Positions 37,401-46,110 of a DNA stretch of 64,000 bases are shown here, piece after piece. Position 1 is the first letter of the stretch, and every line of letters begins with the position of its first letter. The stretch is from CAXBNB01 sp965267535. GTDB lineage: Bacteria > Bacteroidota > Bacteroidia > Cytophagales > Cyclobacteriaceae. The DNA lies in NCBI GenBank assembly GCA_965267535.1, contig OZ254082.1, positions 2,604,001 through 2,668,000 of the forward strand. The letters run 5' to 3'. Under the pieces are notes generated by a model that saw only the letters and a list, made by a program, of their open reading frames with translations, was not told the origin of the DNA and searched no databases. The position numbers were made by a program, and so were the translations under genes.

Positions 37401-37682
37401 GTTGAGATACAATTTGTTTTTTACCTGATTTCCAGAAAGATAAATATCTACCCATCCATCACCATTGATGTCACCTACAGCTACACCCCCTCCGTTGTAA
37501 AAGTAGAGGTAGTCTATAATATTGAAATCATCGCTTTCGGTAAGTGTATTCACAAAATCGACACCTGTTGTTTCCGCTTTTTCAAATATTTTGTTTTGCG
37601 GATTGCAGGCCACCAGCAAGCATAGCAAGGCAATTATACCGACATATAAAAATGAAAAGGGTTTCTTATTTGTTGAATGCAT
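34422..37682 (-). CDS. FG-GAP/VCBS repeat lipoprotein with ASPIC/UnbV domain (third of three)
   Basis: The protein is 1086 residues from the ATG at 37682. A further ATG at 37742 would add 20 residues ahead of the lipoprotein signal and lie deep within the upstream gene, so it is rejected. The signal ends in LLCLLVAC. Two beta-propellers made of Ca-binding D-x-D/N-x-D-G-x-x-D loops (for example DINGDGWVD, DYDKDGDLD, DFNQDGFPD) flank an ASPIC/UnbV domain at about 505-575. The second propeller carries DLNGDGRLD, DYDQDGDID and DIDADGDDD. It is a predicted surface or periplasmic lipoprotein. No catalytic residues are recognisable and the role is unknown. It overlaps the preceding paralogue by 17 bp. 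Confidence 0.85.
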   Translation of the reverse strand: MHSTNKKPFSFLYVGIIALLCLLVACNPQNKIFEKAETTGVDFVNTLTESDDFNIIDYLYFYNGGGVAVGDINGDGWVDIYLSGNQVKNKLYLNKGNLQFEDITDKAGVAGASDWNTGAVMADVNGDGLLDIYVCAVVGIRGSGGHNELFINNGDLTFTEKSAKYGLDFDTYSSSAAFLDYDKDGDLDMFLLNHAVHTQESFGHANLRHKRNYETGDKLLRNDGQVFTDVSEEAGVFGGVNGYGLGVAVADFNQDGFPDIYVGNDFHEDDYYYVNNGNGTFSEKLKTYFGHTSRFSMGNDVADINHDGLPDLLSLDMLAEDEKVVKSSEGDEGVKIMRLRTDRYGYHYQFARNMLHINQGDALFAETALLSGIAATDWSWSALFADYNQDGEQDLFISNGIPKRPNDLDYIKFVSNEQVVGKIGATKLVDQQALDMMPSGAAQNYLFLGAPGLGFEDKSAALPQETLFATATAYADMDNDGDLDLVINNVNDKAGIYQNQTDASAGYLKIYPRYKKPNSFAIGTKVYIYNAGEVQYKELYTVRGYQASSEPVLHFGVGQATQIDSLKIIWPDNSIQMLYDVPTQQSMIVVQENARAYTPVDKPQGIYFERVKDNMGIHFSHREDPYIDFDRQALMPYQVSDRGPATAMGDLNGDGRLDVYFGSSKFQSDKIYLQTDSGFEEVKIPALTADSVKENVAAAIADFDNNGKNDILMGSGGADFYGTMPPLLDSYFVQSEGKWQAATLPAAYENASVIAVADYDQDGDIDVFVGNQAVTGDFGKIPACQLLINDNGNFVADQDSQWQQVGMVTDAIWHDYNADGLLDLVVVGEWMAPTFYSNVNGKLVKDEGVINDNLKGLWQAVIPFDIDADGDDDLVLGNWGTNTKFIASEDNPMVMYYHDFDQNGSTETILATHKNGNYYTLAGLDELAGQLVYLRKKYNRYQDFAGQTVEQIFGKDQLKKAATLHVHTLASGYLQNNNGKFSFQRFGEYMQVAPIMAFVKADFDSDGQKEVFAAGNYFGVKPYHGRYDGFSGALIKSDSVLLPGHEIGIPLAGKSVRAMFVFENGSEKYLLVTVNNASAEVYKLML

Positions 37683-40600
37683 ATACTTTAGGCTTTTGGT
37701 CGTTGATAGCAGCAAACAAGTAGGGAGTTCCTTGTTGGTCATGAAAAGTGCGCAGGTGTTTTACTTCATCACGTATAAAAAAACCACTGGTAGCATAATC
37801 CTGCCACTCAAACCCCATACGGCCATCGCCTAGTAGTATACTGCCATAGCTTGCATCCAACCGCGAATACTGAGGCTTAAACTCAAAGTTGTTTCCGGCG
37901 AGAACAATGTCAAGATTGCCATCGGCATTTACATCGGTACACGTAATGCCACACACGCAGGAAAGCTGCACCCTGTTGGGCAACACCACGGTATCAAACT
38001 GCCCTCCACCCTGGTTTACCACCACTATTGACTCATCGGTATTAGCCTGCTTCATTATAGTAGATTGAAGAGTGGCCTCTCCAAACAGTTCGTGTATGGT
38101 TTTGCTGGCATAATCCGAGGCTTTCAGGTTTTCTTTTTTCAACGATACAATCTGAGACGTAAGTTCTTTTCGCATGTGTATGGGGTAGTCACCGTTGTTG
38201 TAGTGCGTGGTAGTGATTTGTTCTATTCCCCCATTGTTATCAAAGTCATTGACCCATATTTTAACAGGCTGCTCGGGTGTAGCCTTATACATGGTATTGC
38301 TACCTCTGTTTCCAATTACAAAATCTAAATCTCCGTCTTTATCCAGATCTGCGGCCTCTATGGTATTCCACCAGCCGTGTAGGCTATCCAGCATAGATGC
38401 CATTCTTTCCAGCCTTTTGCCTGTATTTCGAAACACCACAGGAGTACCCCAATCTGCCACTGTGATCAGGTCTTTGCGACCGTCCTGATCAGCATCTACC
38501 CAAATAGCATCCGTAACCATACCGGCGCTTTTGGTTGGGTACGCATACTTTTCTGTAGCGTCGGTAAAAATGGCTGTGCCATCGTTGATCCAAAGTGCGT
38601 GCCGGGGATCTATTCCATATATTCCGGGTACACTTCTCGCTCCTACAAACAGGTCCTGATCACCATCCTGGTCGTAATCACAGGCTGCTATTACAGACAC
38701 ATTATGATCCATAGGAGGCATTTCAGTTGCCGCTTTTGAAAACTTTCCTTTTCCGTCGTTGAAATACAGCCTTACGCCATATTGCAGTATTTCAGCCGGT
38801 TCGTTTCCTCCATTTCCTACAGCCAGGTCCAGGTCTCCGTCACCATCGGCATCAAAAAACACTGACGCTGTATTTTCTAAATAGGCATCCTGCTCCAAAG
38901 TGGGCTGACTGGTAGGACTTAGTTCTCCTTTTCCATTGTGAAAATAAATCACTCCGGGTTTCCCTTTTGCTCCCCCCACAAAGGCATCTTCATGCCCATC
39001 GCCATTGAGGTCTCCTACGGATAACGTGGGCCCTTCCTGAGACAACTGGCTTGCTATAAGTCCTTCATAATCAAAATCGTTGAAGAAGTTTTCTTCATGT
39101 TCTACCATCTTGTCGTTGGGCAACTCGCGTAGTAACGTTTTTTTTCTGCCTGAACCCAATGGCTTTGTTCTTTTCTTTGCATCGTCGTAGCGGATGTTGA
39201 GTTGTATGTTGGTTTCAGGGTTGATGACCACAGTCTGTTTGTCGTCAAACCATGTAATTACGAGTGAGTCTATTTGACTAATCTGCCCCAGTCCAAAAAC
39301 CAATTCATAGTCCATAGAAGACTGAAATCCCCTGAAGGGCATGAGCTCTTGATAAAACTGACCAGCATTGGCATAGACTCGGGCTGTAGTACCAATCGCG
39401 AATGGATTTTTTTCATTTCCTTCAAGCCTCACCTTAAGGTAACGGTTGTCATTATGCTCGGAAGCATTGTTTCTAAAAAGAAAGGCTTCCATGTTGACGT
39501 TGTTTACCACTACATCCAAATCTCCGTCATTGTCGAAATCTGCATAGGCACAACCGTTGGAAAAGCTCGGAATTTTGAGCCCCCAATCTTGAGTTGCATC
39601 TTTGAATGAGAGATCCCCCTGATTGTGATAGGCGTAGTTGGGTATGGGCACTACAGGCATCTTATCTATGATAGAAAGAATGTCTTCTTTTTTACCCGTG
39701 AGGGCCAACTTTTGAATGACTTCATTTGCAAAAAAGTCTACAAAATCGATATCTGTTAGGTCATGGTTGATGCCATTAGTCACATATATGTCTTTAAACC
39801 CATCGTTATCCATATCGAAGATCAACCCTGCCCAGCTCCAGTCTGTCTTGGCTACTCCACTAAAATACGCTACCTCAGAGAAAGACTGATTGCCATTGTT
39901 TACCTGCAGTGTATTTTGGATGTATTGTTGATAGAAATCTTTTTTCTGTTTGAGTTTAAAGACATTATACCCTTCAAACTCCATCACACTTTTGATGCGC
40001 TGATCTTTTTCGGGCAACATATCGGTTATAAAAATATCATTCAACCCATCGTTGTTGATGTCCGCCATGTCTACACCCATTGCAGACAGGCAAAGGTGTG
40101 ATGTCCAGTTTTTTATATCTTCGGTAAATGTGCCGTCCTGATTATTGATATAGAGGTAGTCTCTTTCGTAGAAATCGTTTGACACGTAGATATCAGGATA
40201 AGAGTCGTTGTTGAGATCGCTTACATGCACTCCCAATCCAAACCCTATCAAGCTGCCGTATATTCCTGCTTCTTCACTCACGTCGACAAACCGACCGCCA
40301 TCGTTGCGCATGAGCAAGTCTCCTACTCCTTTGAATATACTAGGCACGTCCCAGTCTTTGGCTCTTAGCTGCCGGTGATCGGCGTACCCCAGACTACTCA
40401 CAGGTATATTGCTATTGTTTAAAATGTAAGCATCCAGGTCTCCATCTTTATCATAATCAAAAAAAGCAGCATGTGTAGAAAAACCCGTTTTGGCCAGGTT
40501 GTATTCGTGTGCCTGCTCACTAAATGTGCCGTCTCCGTTGTTGATAAACAATTCATTGTCGTGGTTATTGCCTTCCAGATTTCCGGCATTGCTAACGTAT

Positions 40601-41013
40601 ATGTCCAGATGTCCATCGCTATTGATATCTACCATGGCTACACCTGTAGACCATGGCTTATCTCCCTGTACTCCGGCTTTTTCGGTTACATCTTCAAATG
40701 TAAAATCTCCTTTGTTGATGTACAGCCTGTTGGGTTTCATATTGGCCGTAAAATAGATATCCGGCAAACTGTCGTTGTTTACATCACCAATAGCTACCCC
40801 TCCACCGTTATAAAAATTTCGGTATTTGAAAATGTTAAAATCTTTTTGATTTTCTACCTCATTGACAAAATCTACGCCGGTGTGTGCGGCTGGTAGCAAT
40901 GAAAAAAGAGTATTTTCAGGCGCTTTATCTGTAGTCGGGGTGTCGGGGGCAGTGCATCCCACGAGCAAACTACACAGTATATAAAATCCTTTTTTTGTGT
41001 AACTATTTACCAT
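37666..41013 (-). CDS. FG-GAP/VCBS repeat lipoprotein with ASPIC/UnbV domain (second of three)
   Basis: A 1115-residue paralogue of its two neighbours, sharing the opening HTGVDFVNEVE...YRNFYNGGGVAIGD layout. The lipobox is LLVGC. Ca-binding propeller loops include DVNNDSLPD, DINSDGHLD, DYDKDGDLD, DLNNDSYPD and DMDNDGFKD before the ASPIC/UnbV domain (about 525-595). DLNGDGHED, DADGDGDLD, DYDQDGDQD, DLDKDGDLD and DVNADGNLD follow it. It overlaps the first paralogue by 11 bp and the third by 17 bp, so the three are one transcript and probably translationally coupled. A binding or scaffolding role at the cell surface is inferred; the ligand is unknown. Confidence 0.87.
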   Translation of the reverse strand: MVNSYTKKGFYILCSLLVGCTAPDTPTTDKAPENTLFSLLPAAHTGVDFVNEVENQKDFNIFKYRNFYNGGGVAIGDVNNDSLPDIYFTANMKPNRLYINKGDFTFEDVTEKAGVQGDKPWSTGVAMVDINSDGHLDIYVSNAGNLEGNNHDNELFINNGDGTFSEQAHEYNLAKTGFSTHAAFFDYDKDGDLDAYILNNSNIPVSSLGYADHRQLRAKDWDVPSIFKGVGDLLMRNDGGRFVDVSEEAGIYGSLIGFGLGVHVSDLNNDSYPDIYVSNDFYERDYLYINNQDGTFTEDIKNWTSHLCLSAMGVDMADINNDGLNDIFITDMLPEKDQRIKSVMEFEGYNVFKLKQKKDFYQQYIQNTLQVNNGNQSFSEVAYFSGVAKTDWSWAGLIFDMDNDGFKDIYVTNGINHDLTDIDFVDFFANEVIQKLALTGKKEDILSIIDKMPVVPIPNYAYHNQGDLSFKDATQDWGLKIPSFSNGCAYADFDNDGDLDVVVNNVNMEAFLFRNNASEHNDNRYLKVRLEGNEKNPFAIGTTARVYANAGQFYQELMPFRGFQSSMDYELVFGLGQISQIDSLVITWFDDKQTVVINPETNIQLNIRYDDAKKRTKPLGSGRKKTLLRELPNDKMVEHEENFFNDFDYEGLIASQLSQEGPTLSVGDLNGDGHEDAFVGGAKGKPGVIYFHNGKGELSPTSQPTLEQDAYLENTASVFFDADGDGDLDLAVGNGGNEPAEILQYGVRLYFNDGKGKFSKAATEMPPMDHNVSVIAACDYDQDGDQDLFVGARSVPGIYGIDPRHALWINDGTAIFTDATEKYAYPTKSAGMVTDAIWVDADQDGRKDLITVADWGTPVVFRNTGKRLERMASMLDSLHGWWNTIEAADLDKDGDLDFVIGNRGSNTMYKATPEQPVKIWVNDFDNNGGIEQITTTHYNNGDYPIHMRKELTSQIVSLKKENLKASDYASKTIHELFGEATLQSTIMKQANTDESIVVVNQGGGQFDTVVLPNRVQLSCVCGITCTDVNADGNLDIVLAGNNFEFKPQYSRLDASYGSILLGDGRMGFEWQDYATSGFFIRDEVKHLRTFHDQQGTPYLFAAINDQKPKVYAFNK

Positions 41014-44000
41014 ATAGTGTTATGTTTTTTTCTACTAAAACCGGATAGTCATTATTCATAGTTATAAGATAATGTACTTTTCCGTCAATATCTATCTTTC
41101 TTACATCTCTGGCAGCTCCCGATATATGAAGTGACTGACCGGGGGTCTGTTCTGTGAAAAAACCTTGTTTGTCGTTGATCAAAACCTCACCCCGTAATGC
41201 ATCGAGTCGGCCAAGCTGAGTACTTATCTCATACATGTTACCTACCAGAAGTACATCAGACCAGCCATCGCCATCTACATCATCCACCAGTATATCCTGT
41301 ACTGACGACACCTGAGCATTGTCGGGTAGTCTTATCTTCTCAAACGTATTGTCTCCCTTGTTTTCAAAATAGCAGCTACCAAATTCGTATATGTCTTTTG
41401 TAGAGGCAGATGCTAGTTGTCGCTTTGAAAAAACAGATGAAATATCAGCTTCGGCAAATGATTTATACGACAGAAATTTCTTGTTGATCGAAGGCAGTCT
41501 TTTTACCAGATCATCTTTTGATGCCAATAAAGTGTGCTGCCCCTTGTAGTAATACGAAATTATCGACTCAATGGCTCCATTATCATCAAAATCATACCTG
41601 TATAGTCGAAGGGGTTCTGCCCGGGAAGCGCTCAATCGTGTATTCAACCCCCAGTTTCCGGCAATAAAATCAATGTCTCCGTCTCTGTCAAAATCAGCCG
41701 CTTTAACAGTATTCCACCAGCCATGGGTATAGTCTATACTTCTATACTGCAGCTGAGTGTTGTCGTTGTAAAAAACAGATACGGGCATCCAGCTGCCCGC
41801 TACAATCAGGTCATCGTATCCATTAGCATCTACATCTGCTACAGCTATATCTTCTATTAGCCCTACAGTTTGCCAGATTGGGCTCATCTTGCTAGTTACA
41901 TCGGTAAAAAAACCGTCTCCCTCGTTTTGAAAAATATAATTCAACCCGGATTTTCCAAATTCCCCAGCCACTGTATTGGTACCCACAGCTATATCTTTAT
42001 CGCCATCCTTATCAAAATCCCAGACAGCTATCACACCCACATTTTGAGCGAGTCCGCCAAAGGGCTGTGGCTGATAAGTAAACACGGCATTCTGATTTAC
42101 ATAAAGCCGGAGAGCTAATATCTCTCCGGCTTGAAATTCATTGCCTCCCGAGGCTACCAACAGATCCTGATCACCATCGCCATCTGCATCAAAAAAAACA
42201 TTGTACGTATCTTCATGCTTGGCATGCAAAGCAAAATCCTGCTGATCTGACAATTGGAACTCACCACCTTTCTGCTGCAAAAACAATTGCCCCTGCTGCC
42301 ATTTTGCCCCTCCTAAGTATACATCCTGCAGTCCGTCGTTGTTGACGTCAGCTACGGCTGCCACCGGACCTTCGTTCGTTTTTACAAAAGGCACCAAAGG
42401 ATTGCGATCAAACTCTAACGTGGCTTCTTCTTTATGTAAATAAGGAAACTGCTGCACGGTTGTAGCACCGCCTGTATTCTGAAAATTATCCGGTTTGTGG
42501 TAATAGTTGCCGGATGCATCTTGCTGAGACAATACGAGCAATGTATCAGTCATTACTTGTTGAAGGGACTGATAAGCTCCTCCCGGCCAGATTACAGTGA
42601 GCGAATCTACAGTAAGGGCATTTCCTACACCTATGGTTTTTATCGGTGCTATTGAAGACAGATACGGACCTGCTACATGGTTTTCTGTGGTAATCGTTTT
42701 ACCTCCTGCCTTTACGATAAGCTTTGCCCCTATTCCAAAGGTATTTTCCCCTACACCTTTTAACCCGATCTTCAAATAATGAGCACCATACCGATCGGAG
42801 GTGTTCTGATAGAGTGCTGCTGGTTCATCCACGTTATTTACAACTATGTCCAGGTCACCATCATTATCAAGATCTGCATAAGCAGCTCCATGACTAAAAC
42901 TGGTCTTGGGTTCAAACCAGTATTCACTTATATCTTCAAAAAATCCCTTTCCATTGTTTTTAAAAGCATAGTTTTCCAGCTTTTTCACCGGCATTTTATT
43001 GGCAAAATCCAGGCCTTCACTATTTATATTTTCACCGAGTTGATCCTGTATATGATGTTGAGCTATGAAATTTACATAATCCATATCGTTGGTGGCTCCT
43101 TTTATTCCGTTAGTCACATACAGATCGTTGTAGCCATCCATATCCATATCAAAAACCAAAGATGCCCATGACCATTCGGTAGCAGCTATTCCGGCCAGGT
43201 GGCCTACCTCTGCAAAGTGCTCTTCTTCTTTGTTTAGATGAAGGGTATTTTGCATGTACTGAGGTGAGTAACCTTTTTTCAGATAATAGGAGTAAGTAGT
43301 AAATGGGTATTCCTGACCGGACGTATTATAAGTGCCTATATCGCTGGGCAGCATATCCAGACTAATGATATCAGCCAGGCCGTCATTGTTGATATCAGCC
43401 AATGCATTGCCCATAGAATAGTGTGAGGTATGCCCTAGCTTTTCTGGCTGAGTCGCTATTATGTCTTTGAAAGTCTTGTTTTGCTGGTTGATGTAGAGGT
43501 AGTCATTTTCAAAAAAATCATTTCCGACGTATAGATCGGGATAGCCATCGTTGTTGATGTCGGCTACTGATACCCCTAGTCCATAGCCTATATTACCCTG
43601 ATAAATACCGCTATGTTCGGATACATCTATAAAATACCTTTCCCTGTTTTCAAACAGCTTATCACCCGATAAGGTATCCGGTTTTTGCCTCTTTGTGCCC
43701 AACCCATAGGACCTATTGGGGTGTACAGAATGGTTGAGCTGGAATAAGTCCAAATCACCGTCCAGATCATAATCAAAAAAAACAGCCTGAGTCGAAAATC
43801 CTACCAGGTCCAGACCATACGCATCAGCCTGTTCGCTAAACTCAGGCTCCTGACCGTCGCTTTTCCCTTTGTTTACATAGAGCAGGTTTTTTCCTGATAT
43901 GGCGCCATACTTGCCTACTTTAGACACATAAATATCCAAAAAACCATCGGCATTGATATCTACTACTGTTACCCCTGTAGTCCATCCGTCGGCATTGGAT

Positions 44001-44299
44001 AGGCCCGCCTGCTCAGTGATATCCTGAAAAGTAAAACTACCGGTATTGAGGTATAGTTTATCGCTTGTTTGATTTGCTGTAAAGTAAAGGTCTACCAGCC
44101 CGTCGTTGTTGAAGTCGGCAGATGCCACTCCTGCACCGTTGTAGTAGTACAGGTAGTTGAGTATGTTAAGAGTGGTGTCAGGTGTAAGTGTATTGGCAAA
44201 ATCTACCCCGGTTTGTTCTATTGACATAGTTATAAACCTTCGTTCTGAAGGGTTACTACACGACACAATAAGAAGCAATACCACTAGTAAATTTTTCAC
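41003..44299 (-). CDS. FG-GAP/VCBS repeat lipoprotein with ASPIC/UnbV domain (first of three)
   Basis: A 1098-residue protein with a very short lipoprotein signal (LLLIVSC, Cys about 14) and the shared opening TGVDFANTL...YLYYYNGAGVASAD. Propeller loops DFNNDGLVD, DINADGFLD, DYDLDGDLD, DINNDGYPD and DMDMDGYND precede the ASPIC/UnbV domain (about 505-575). DVNNDGLQD, DADGDGDQD, DFDKDGDKD, DFDRDGDID and DVDGDGWSD follow. It is the first gene after susD, separated by 206 bp that hold a weak hairpin and an inverted repeat, so its expression may be lower than, or partly independent of, susCD. Confidence 0.87.
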   Translation of the reverse strand: MKNLLVVLLLIVSCSNPSERRFITMSIEQTGVDFANTLTPDTTLNILNYLYYYNGAGVASADFNNDGLVDLYFTANQTSDKLYLNTGSFTFQDITEQAGLSNADGWTTGVTVVDINADGFLDIYVSKVGKYGAISGKNLLYVNKGKSDGQEPEFSEQADAYGLDLVGFSTQAVFFDYDLDGDLDLFQLNHSVHPNRSYGLGTKRQKPDTLSGDKLFENRERYFIDVSEHSGIYQGNIGYGLGVSVADINNDGYPDLYVGNDFFENDYLYINQQNKTFKDIIATQPEKLGHTSHYSMGNALADINNDGLADIISLDMLPSDIGTYNTSGQEYPFTTYSYYLKKGYSPQYMQNTLHLNKEEEHFAEVGHLAGIAATEWSWASLVFDMDMDGYNDLYVTNGIKGATNDMDYVNFIAQHHIQDQLGENINSEGLDFANKMPVKKLENYAFKNNGKGFFEDISEYWFEPKTSFSHGAAYADLDNDGDLDIVVNNVDEPAALYQNTSDRYGAHYLKIGLKGVGENTFGIGAKLIVKAGGKTITTENHVAGPYLSSIAPIKTIGVGNALTVDSLTVIWPGGAYQSLQQVMTDTLLVLSQQDASGNYYHKPDNFQNTGGATTVQQFPYLHKEEATLEFDRNPLVPFVKTNEGPVAAVADVNNDGLQDVYLGGAKWQQGQLFLQQKGGEFQLSDQQDFALHAKHEDTYNVFFDADGDGDQDLLVASGGNEFQAGEILALRLYVNQNAVFTYQPQPFGGLAQNVGVIAVWDFDKDGDKDIAVGTNTVAGEFGKSGLNYIFQNEGDGFFTDVTSKMSPIWQTVGLIEDIAVADVDANGYDDLIVAGSWMPVSVFYNDNTQLQYRSIDYTHGWWNTVKAADFDRDGDIDFIAGNWGLNTRLSASRAEPLRLYRYDFDDNGAIESIISYYYKGQHTLLASKDDLVKRLPSINKKFLSYKSFAEADISSVFSKRQLASASTKDIYEFGSCYFENKGDNTFEKIRLPDNAQVSSVQDILVDDVDGDGWSDVLLVGNMYEISTQLGRLDALRGEVLINDKQGFFTEQTPGQSLHISGAARDVRKIDIDGKVHYLITMNNDYPVLVEKNITLYGK

Positions 44300-44332
44300 C
44301 TATACACCTGTATTCTTTAAAGTGAGAAAAAG

Positions 44333-44439
44333 ATAAATTTCACCTCCCGGAAAATCGCTTTTAATGACACAATCATTTTGGGTGAGTGTTTAGAAAAAGT
44401 CATTCCTGTATGGATTAGAGCCGATACAGTGAAATTTAT
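44333..44439. repeat. 11-bp inverted repeat in the susD-UnbV intergenic region
   Basis: ATAAATTTCAC (44333-44343) and GTGAAATTTAT (44429-44439) are perfect inverse complements 85 bases apart. The 206-bp gap otherwise holds no gene. The repeat could fold the leader of the UnbV transcript or mark a small element; nothing further supports either. Confidence 0.4.
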
Positions 44440-44455
44440 TTTTTACATGTCAAGT

Positions 44456-44477
44456 AAAAAGAGGGCATAAACCCTCT
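44456..44477 (-). terminator. Weak terminator or attenuator after susD
   Basis: A 6-bp stem AGAGGG / CCCTCT with a 6-base loop is followed on the minus strand by a short T run. It lies 28 bp beyond the susD stop, and is weak enough to allow read-through into the UnbV genes. Confidence 0.45.
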
Positions 44478-44505
44478 CTTTACGCAAAATATAGATCAAC
44501 TAAAC

Positions 44506-46065
44506 CTAGTATCCTGGATTCTGTTTCAAGTTAGGATTAGAAAGCAGAGCATTAGACGGAATAGGAAACAAGTTTCTGTTTTCATCTCCCACTGCCGACG
44601 GCTCTTTGTAAGGCCAGTCACTGGTAAACTTACCAAACCTGATCAGGTCGTTTCTTCTCCAAAACTCTATGTACAATTCTCTGCCTCTTTCTTCGAGCAG
44701 GTCATCTTCTGTTATAGAATCTATAGGCTTTGCATCTCTGAGTTCTCTCAATACATTCACCTCGTCTGTAACGTCCGTACCCATGCGCATTTTAGCTTCT
44801 GCTCTCATCAGGTAAGCATCTGCAAACCTGAAAATAAGCTCATGACCAGTAAAAGCACCATTTACCGGGTGATACTTGATTACCCTGATTCCCTGTCGCT
44901 CATTGTTTCCAATAATACCAGTCAGTTCTTTGTCAAAATACAACGGTGATCCGGCTCTGTCTTTCAATGGTTTGCCTTTGGCATCATACTGCTGACCAAA
45001 TACAAAACCATATCCGATACCCAGGTTGGTTTCATCCGCATTAGACTCATCCGGCACCCAGCCTCTTCTTTCTTCCTGATCGCTTCCCTGCACATTGGTG
45101 TCGGGATCTCCTTCAAAAATGTCGTAAAACTCAGCCAGAGTAGTAAAACCATTCCATCCACCTCCAGTGTTGTCTGGCGAAATCTGATTGTAATGCAGGC
45201 CATTCCAGATACGGTTTCCTACTGATGTTTCCAGATACCAAATGGTTTCGTCATCAGCTGTTTCCTCAAAAATCTCAAAATACCCTTCCTGCAAAGCAAA
45301 TCCGGCATCTTCTATAGCATCTACAGCATCGATCACTCCCTGCATATCTGCAGAGCTGGCTGCTGCTTCGCCTCTGTATATGTGAGCATTCAGCAATAGT
45401 TTAGCCTTAAGAAAATGAGCAGCTGCTTTCGATGCTCTGTTTAGGCCTCCTCCGGGACTCTTTGCAGGCAGGCCTTTAAGTGCTTCATTTATATCGTTCA
45501 ATACAAAATCATACGCTTCTTTCCTGGTCATCACATTGGGGTTTACATCCGCCCCTTCGTCAGGATTACGAAAAGGAGCCTGACCGAAAGCGTCCATGAT
45601 GATAAACATACTGAAAGCCCGGATAAACCTTGCATGCGCTGCTTCCTCTGCAGAAGCCCCACTTCTTTCGTCTATTACTTCAGTAGCCCTGTACACGTTT
45701 TGGTTTTGCTCGTTCCATACGTTGAGTATGTATTGATGAGAAGGTGTCCAGGTATGTGCATGAAGCGTACGCCATATACCATTGTCACCCCAGTCGGTTC
45801 CTCTTGTCGGTACCAGCAATTCGTCAGTAGTTACCTCCGACAATGCAAAGAAGTTTTCCTGATTCCCCATTTGACCGTAGATAGAGCCATAGAGGTCATC
45901 TACCGATTTACTTGGGTTTTCTACTCCCGTAAAAGCACCATCTGTTTCCTCAGTAATGATCGAGTCAGTGCCTTCTATATCCAGATTACCGCATGCCGAC
46001 ACCACAAAAAGCAGCCCGCATGCCGGTATCCATTTTTTATATGAATTTATAATATTACTTACCAT
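44506..46065 (-). CDS. SusD/RagB family nutrient-binding lipoprotein
   Basis: A 519-residue protein with a lipoprotein signal (LLFVVSACGN, Cys about 26), as usual for SusD. The helical TPR-like N-terminal half includes HARFIRAFSMFIIMDAFG. The C-terminal half has the family hallmark R-F-A-D-A-Y-L-M-R-A-E-A, then R-G-R-E-L-Y-I-E-F-W-R-R-N-D-L-I-R-F and a final LFPIPSNAL...NPNLKQNPGY, typical of RagB/SusD proteins. SusD forms the lid over its SusC partner and captures substrate at the outer membrane. It follows susC by 45 bp. The substrate is unknown. Confidence 0.95.
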   Translation of the reverse strand: MVSNIINSYKKWIPACGLLFVVSACGNLDIEGTDSIITEETDGAFTGVENPSKSVDDLYGSIYGQMGNQENFFALSEVTTDELLVPTRGTDWGDNGIWRTLHAHTWTPSHQYILNVWNEQNQNVYRATEVIDERSGASAEEAAHARFIRAFSMFIIMDAFGQAPFRNPDEGADVNPNVMTRKEAYDFVLNDINEALKGLPAKSPGGGLNRASKAAAHFLKAKLLLNAHIYRGEAAASSADMQGVIDAVDAIEDAGFALQEGYFEIFEETADDETIWYLETSVGNRIWNGLHYNQISPDNTGGGWNGFTTLAEFYDIFEGDPDTNVQGSDQEERRGWVPDESNADETNLGIGYGFVFGQQYDAKGKPLKDRAGSPLYFDKELTGIIGNNERQGIRVIKYHPVNGAFTGHELIFRFADAYLMRAEAKMRMGTDVTDEVNVLRELRDAKPIDSITEDDLLEERGRELYIEFWRRNDLIRFGKFTSDWPYKEPSAVGDENRNLFPIPSNALLSNPNLKQNPGY

Positions 46066-46110
46066 TGGTTTATTCTTTTTAGTCTAAAAAATAATTCTAC
46101 ATGCTACGGA

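Noticed and set aside
37666..37742. Start of the third UnbV gene at ATG 37742
   Set aside because: It would place 20 extra residues before the lipoprotein signal and lie well inside the preceding gene. ATG 37682 gives a normal signal peptide and lipobox.
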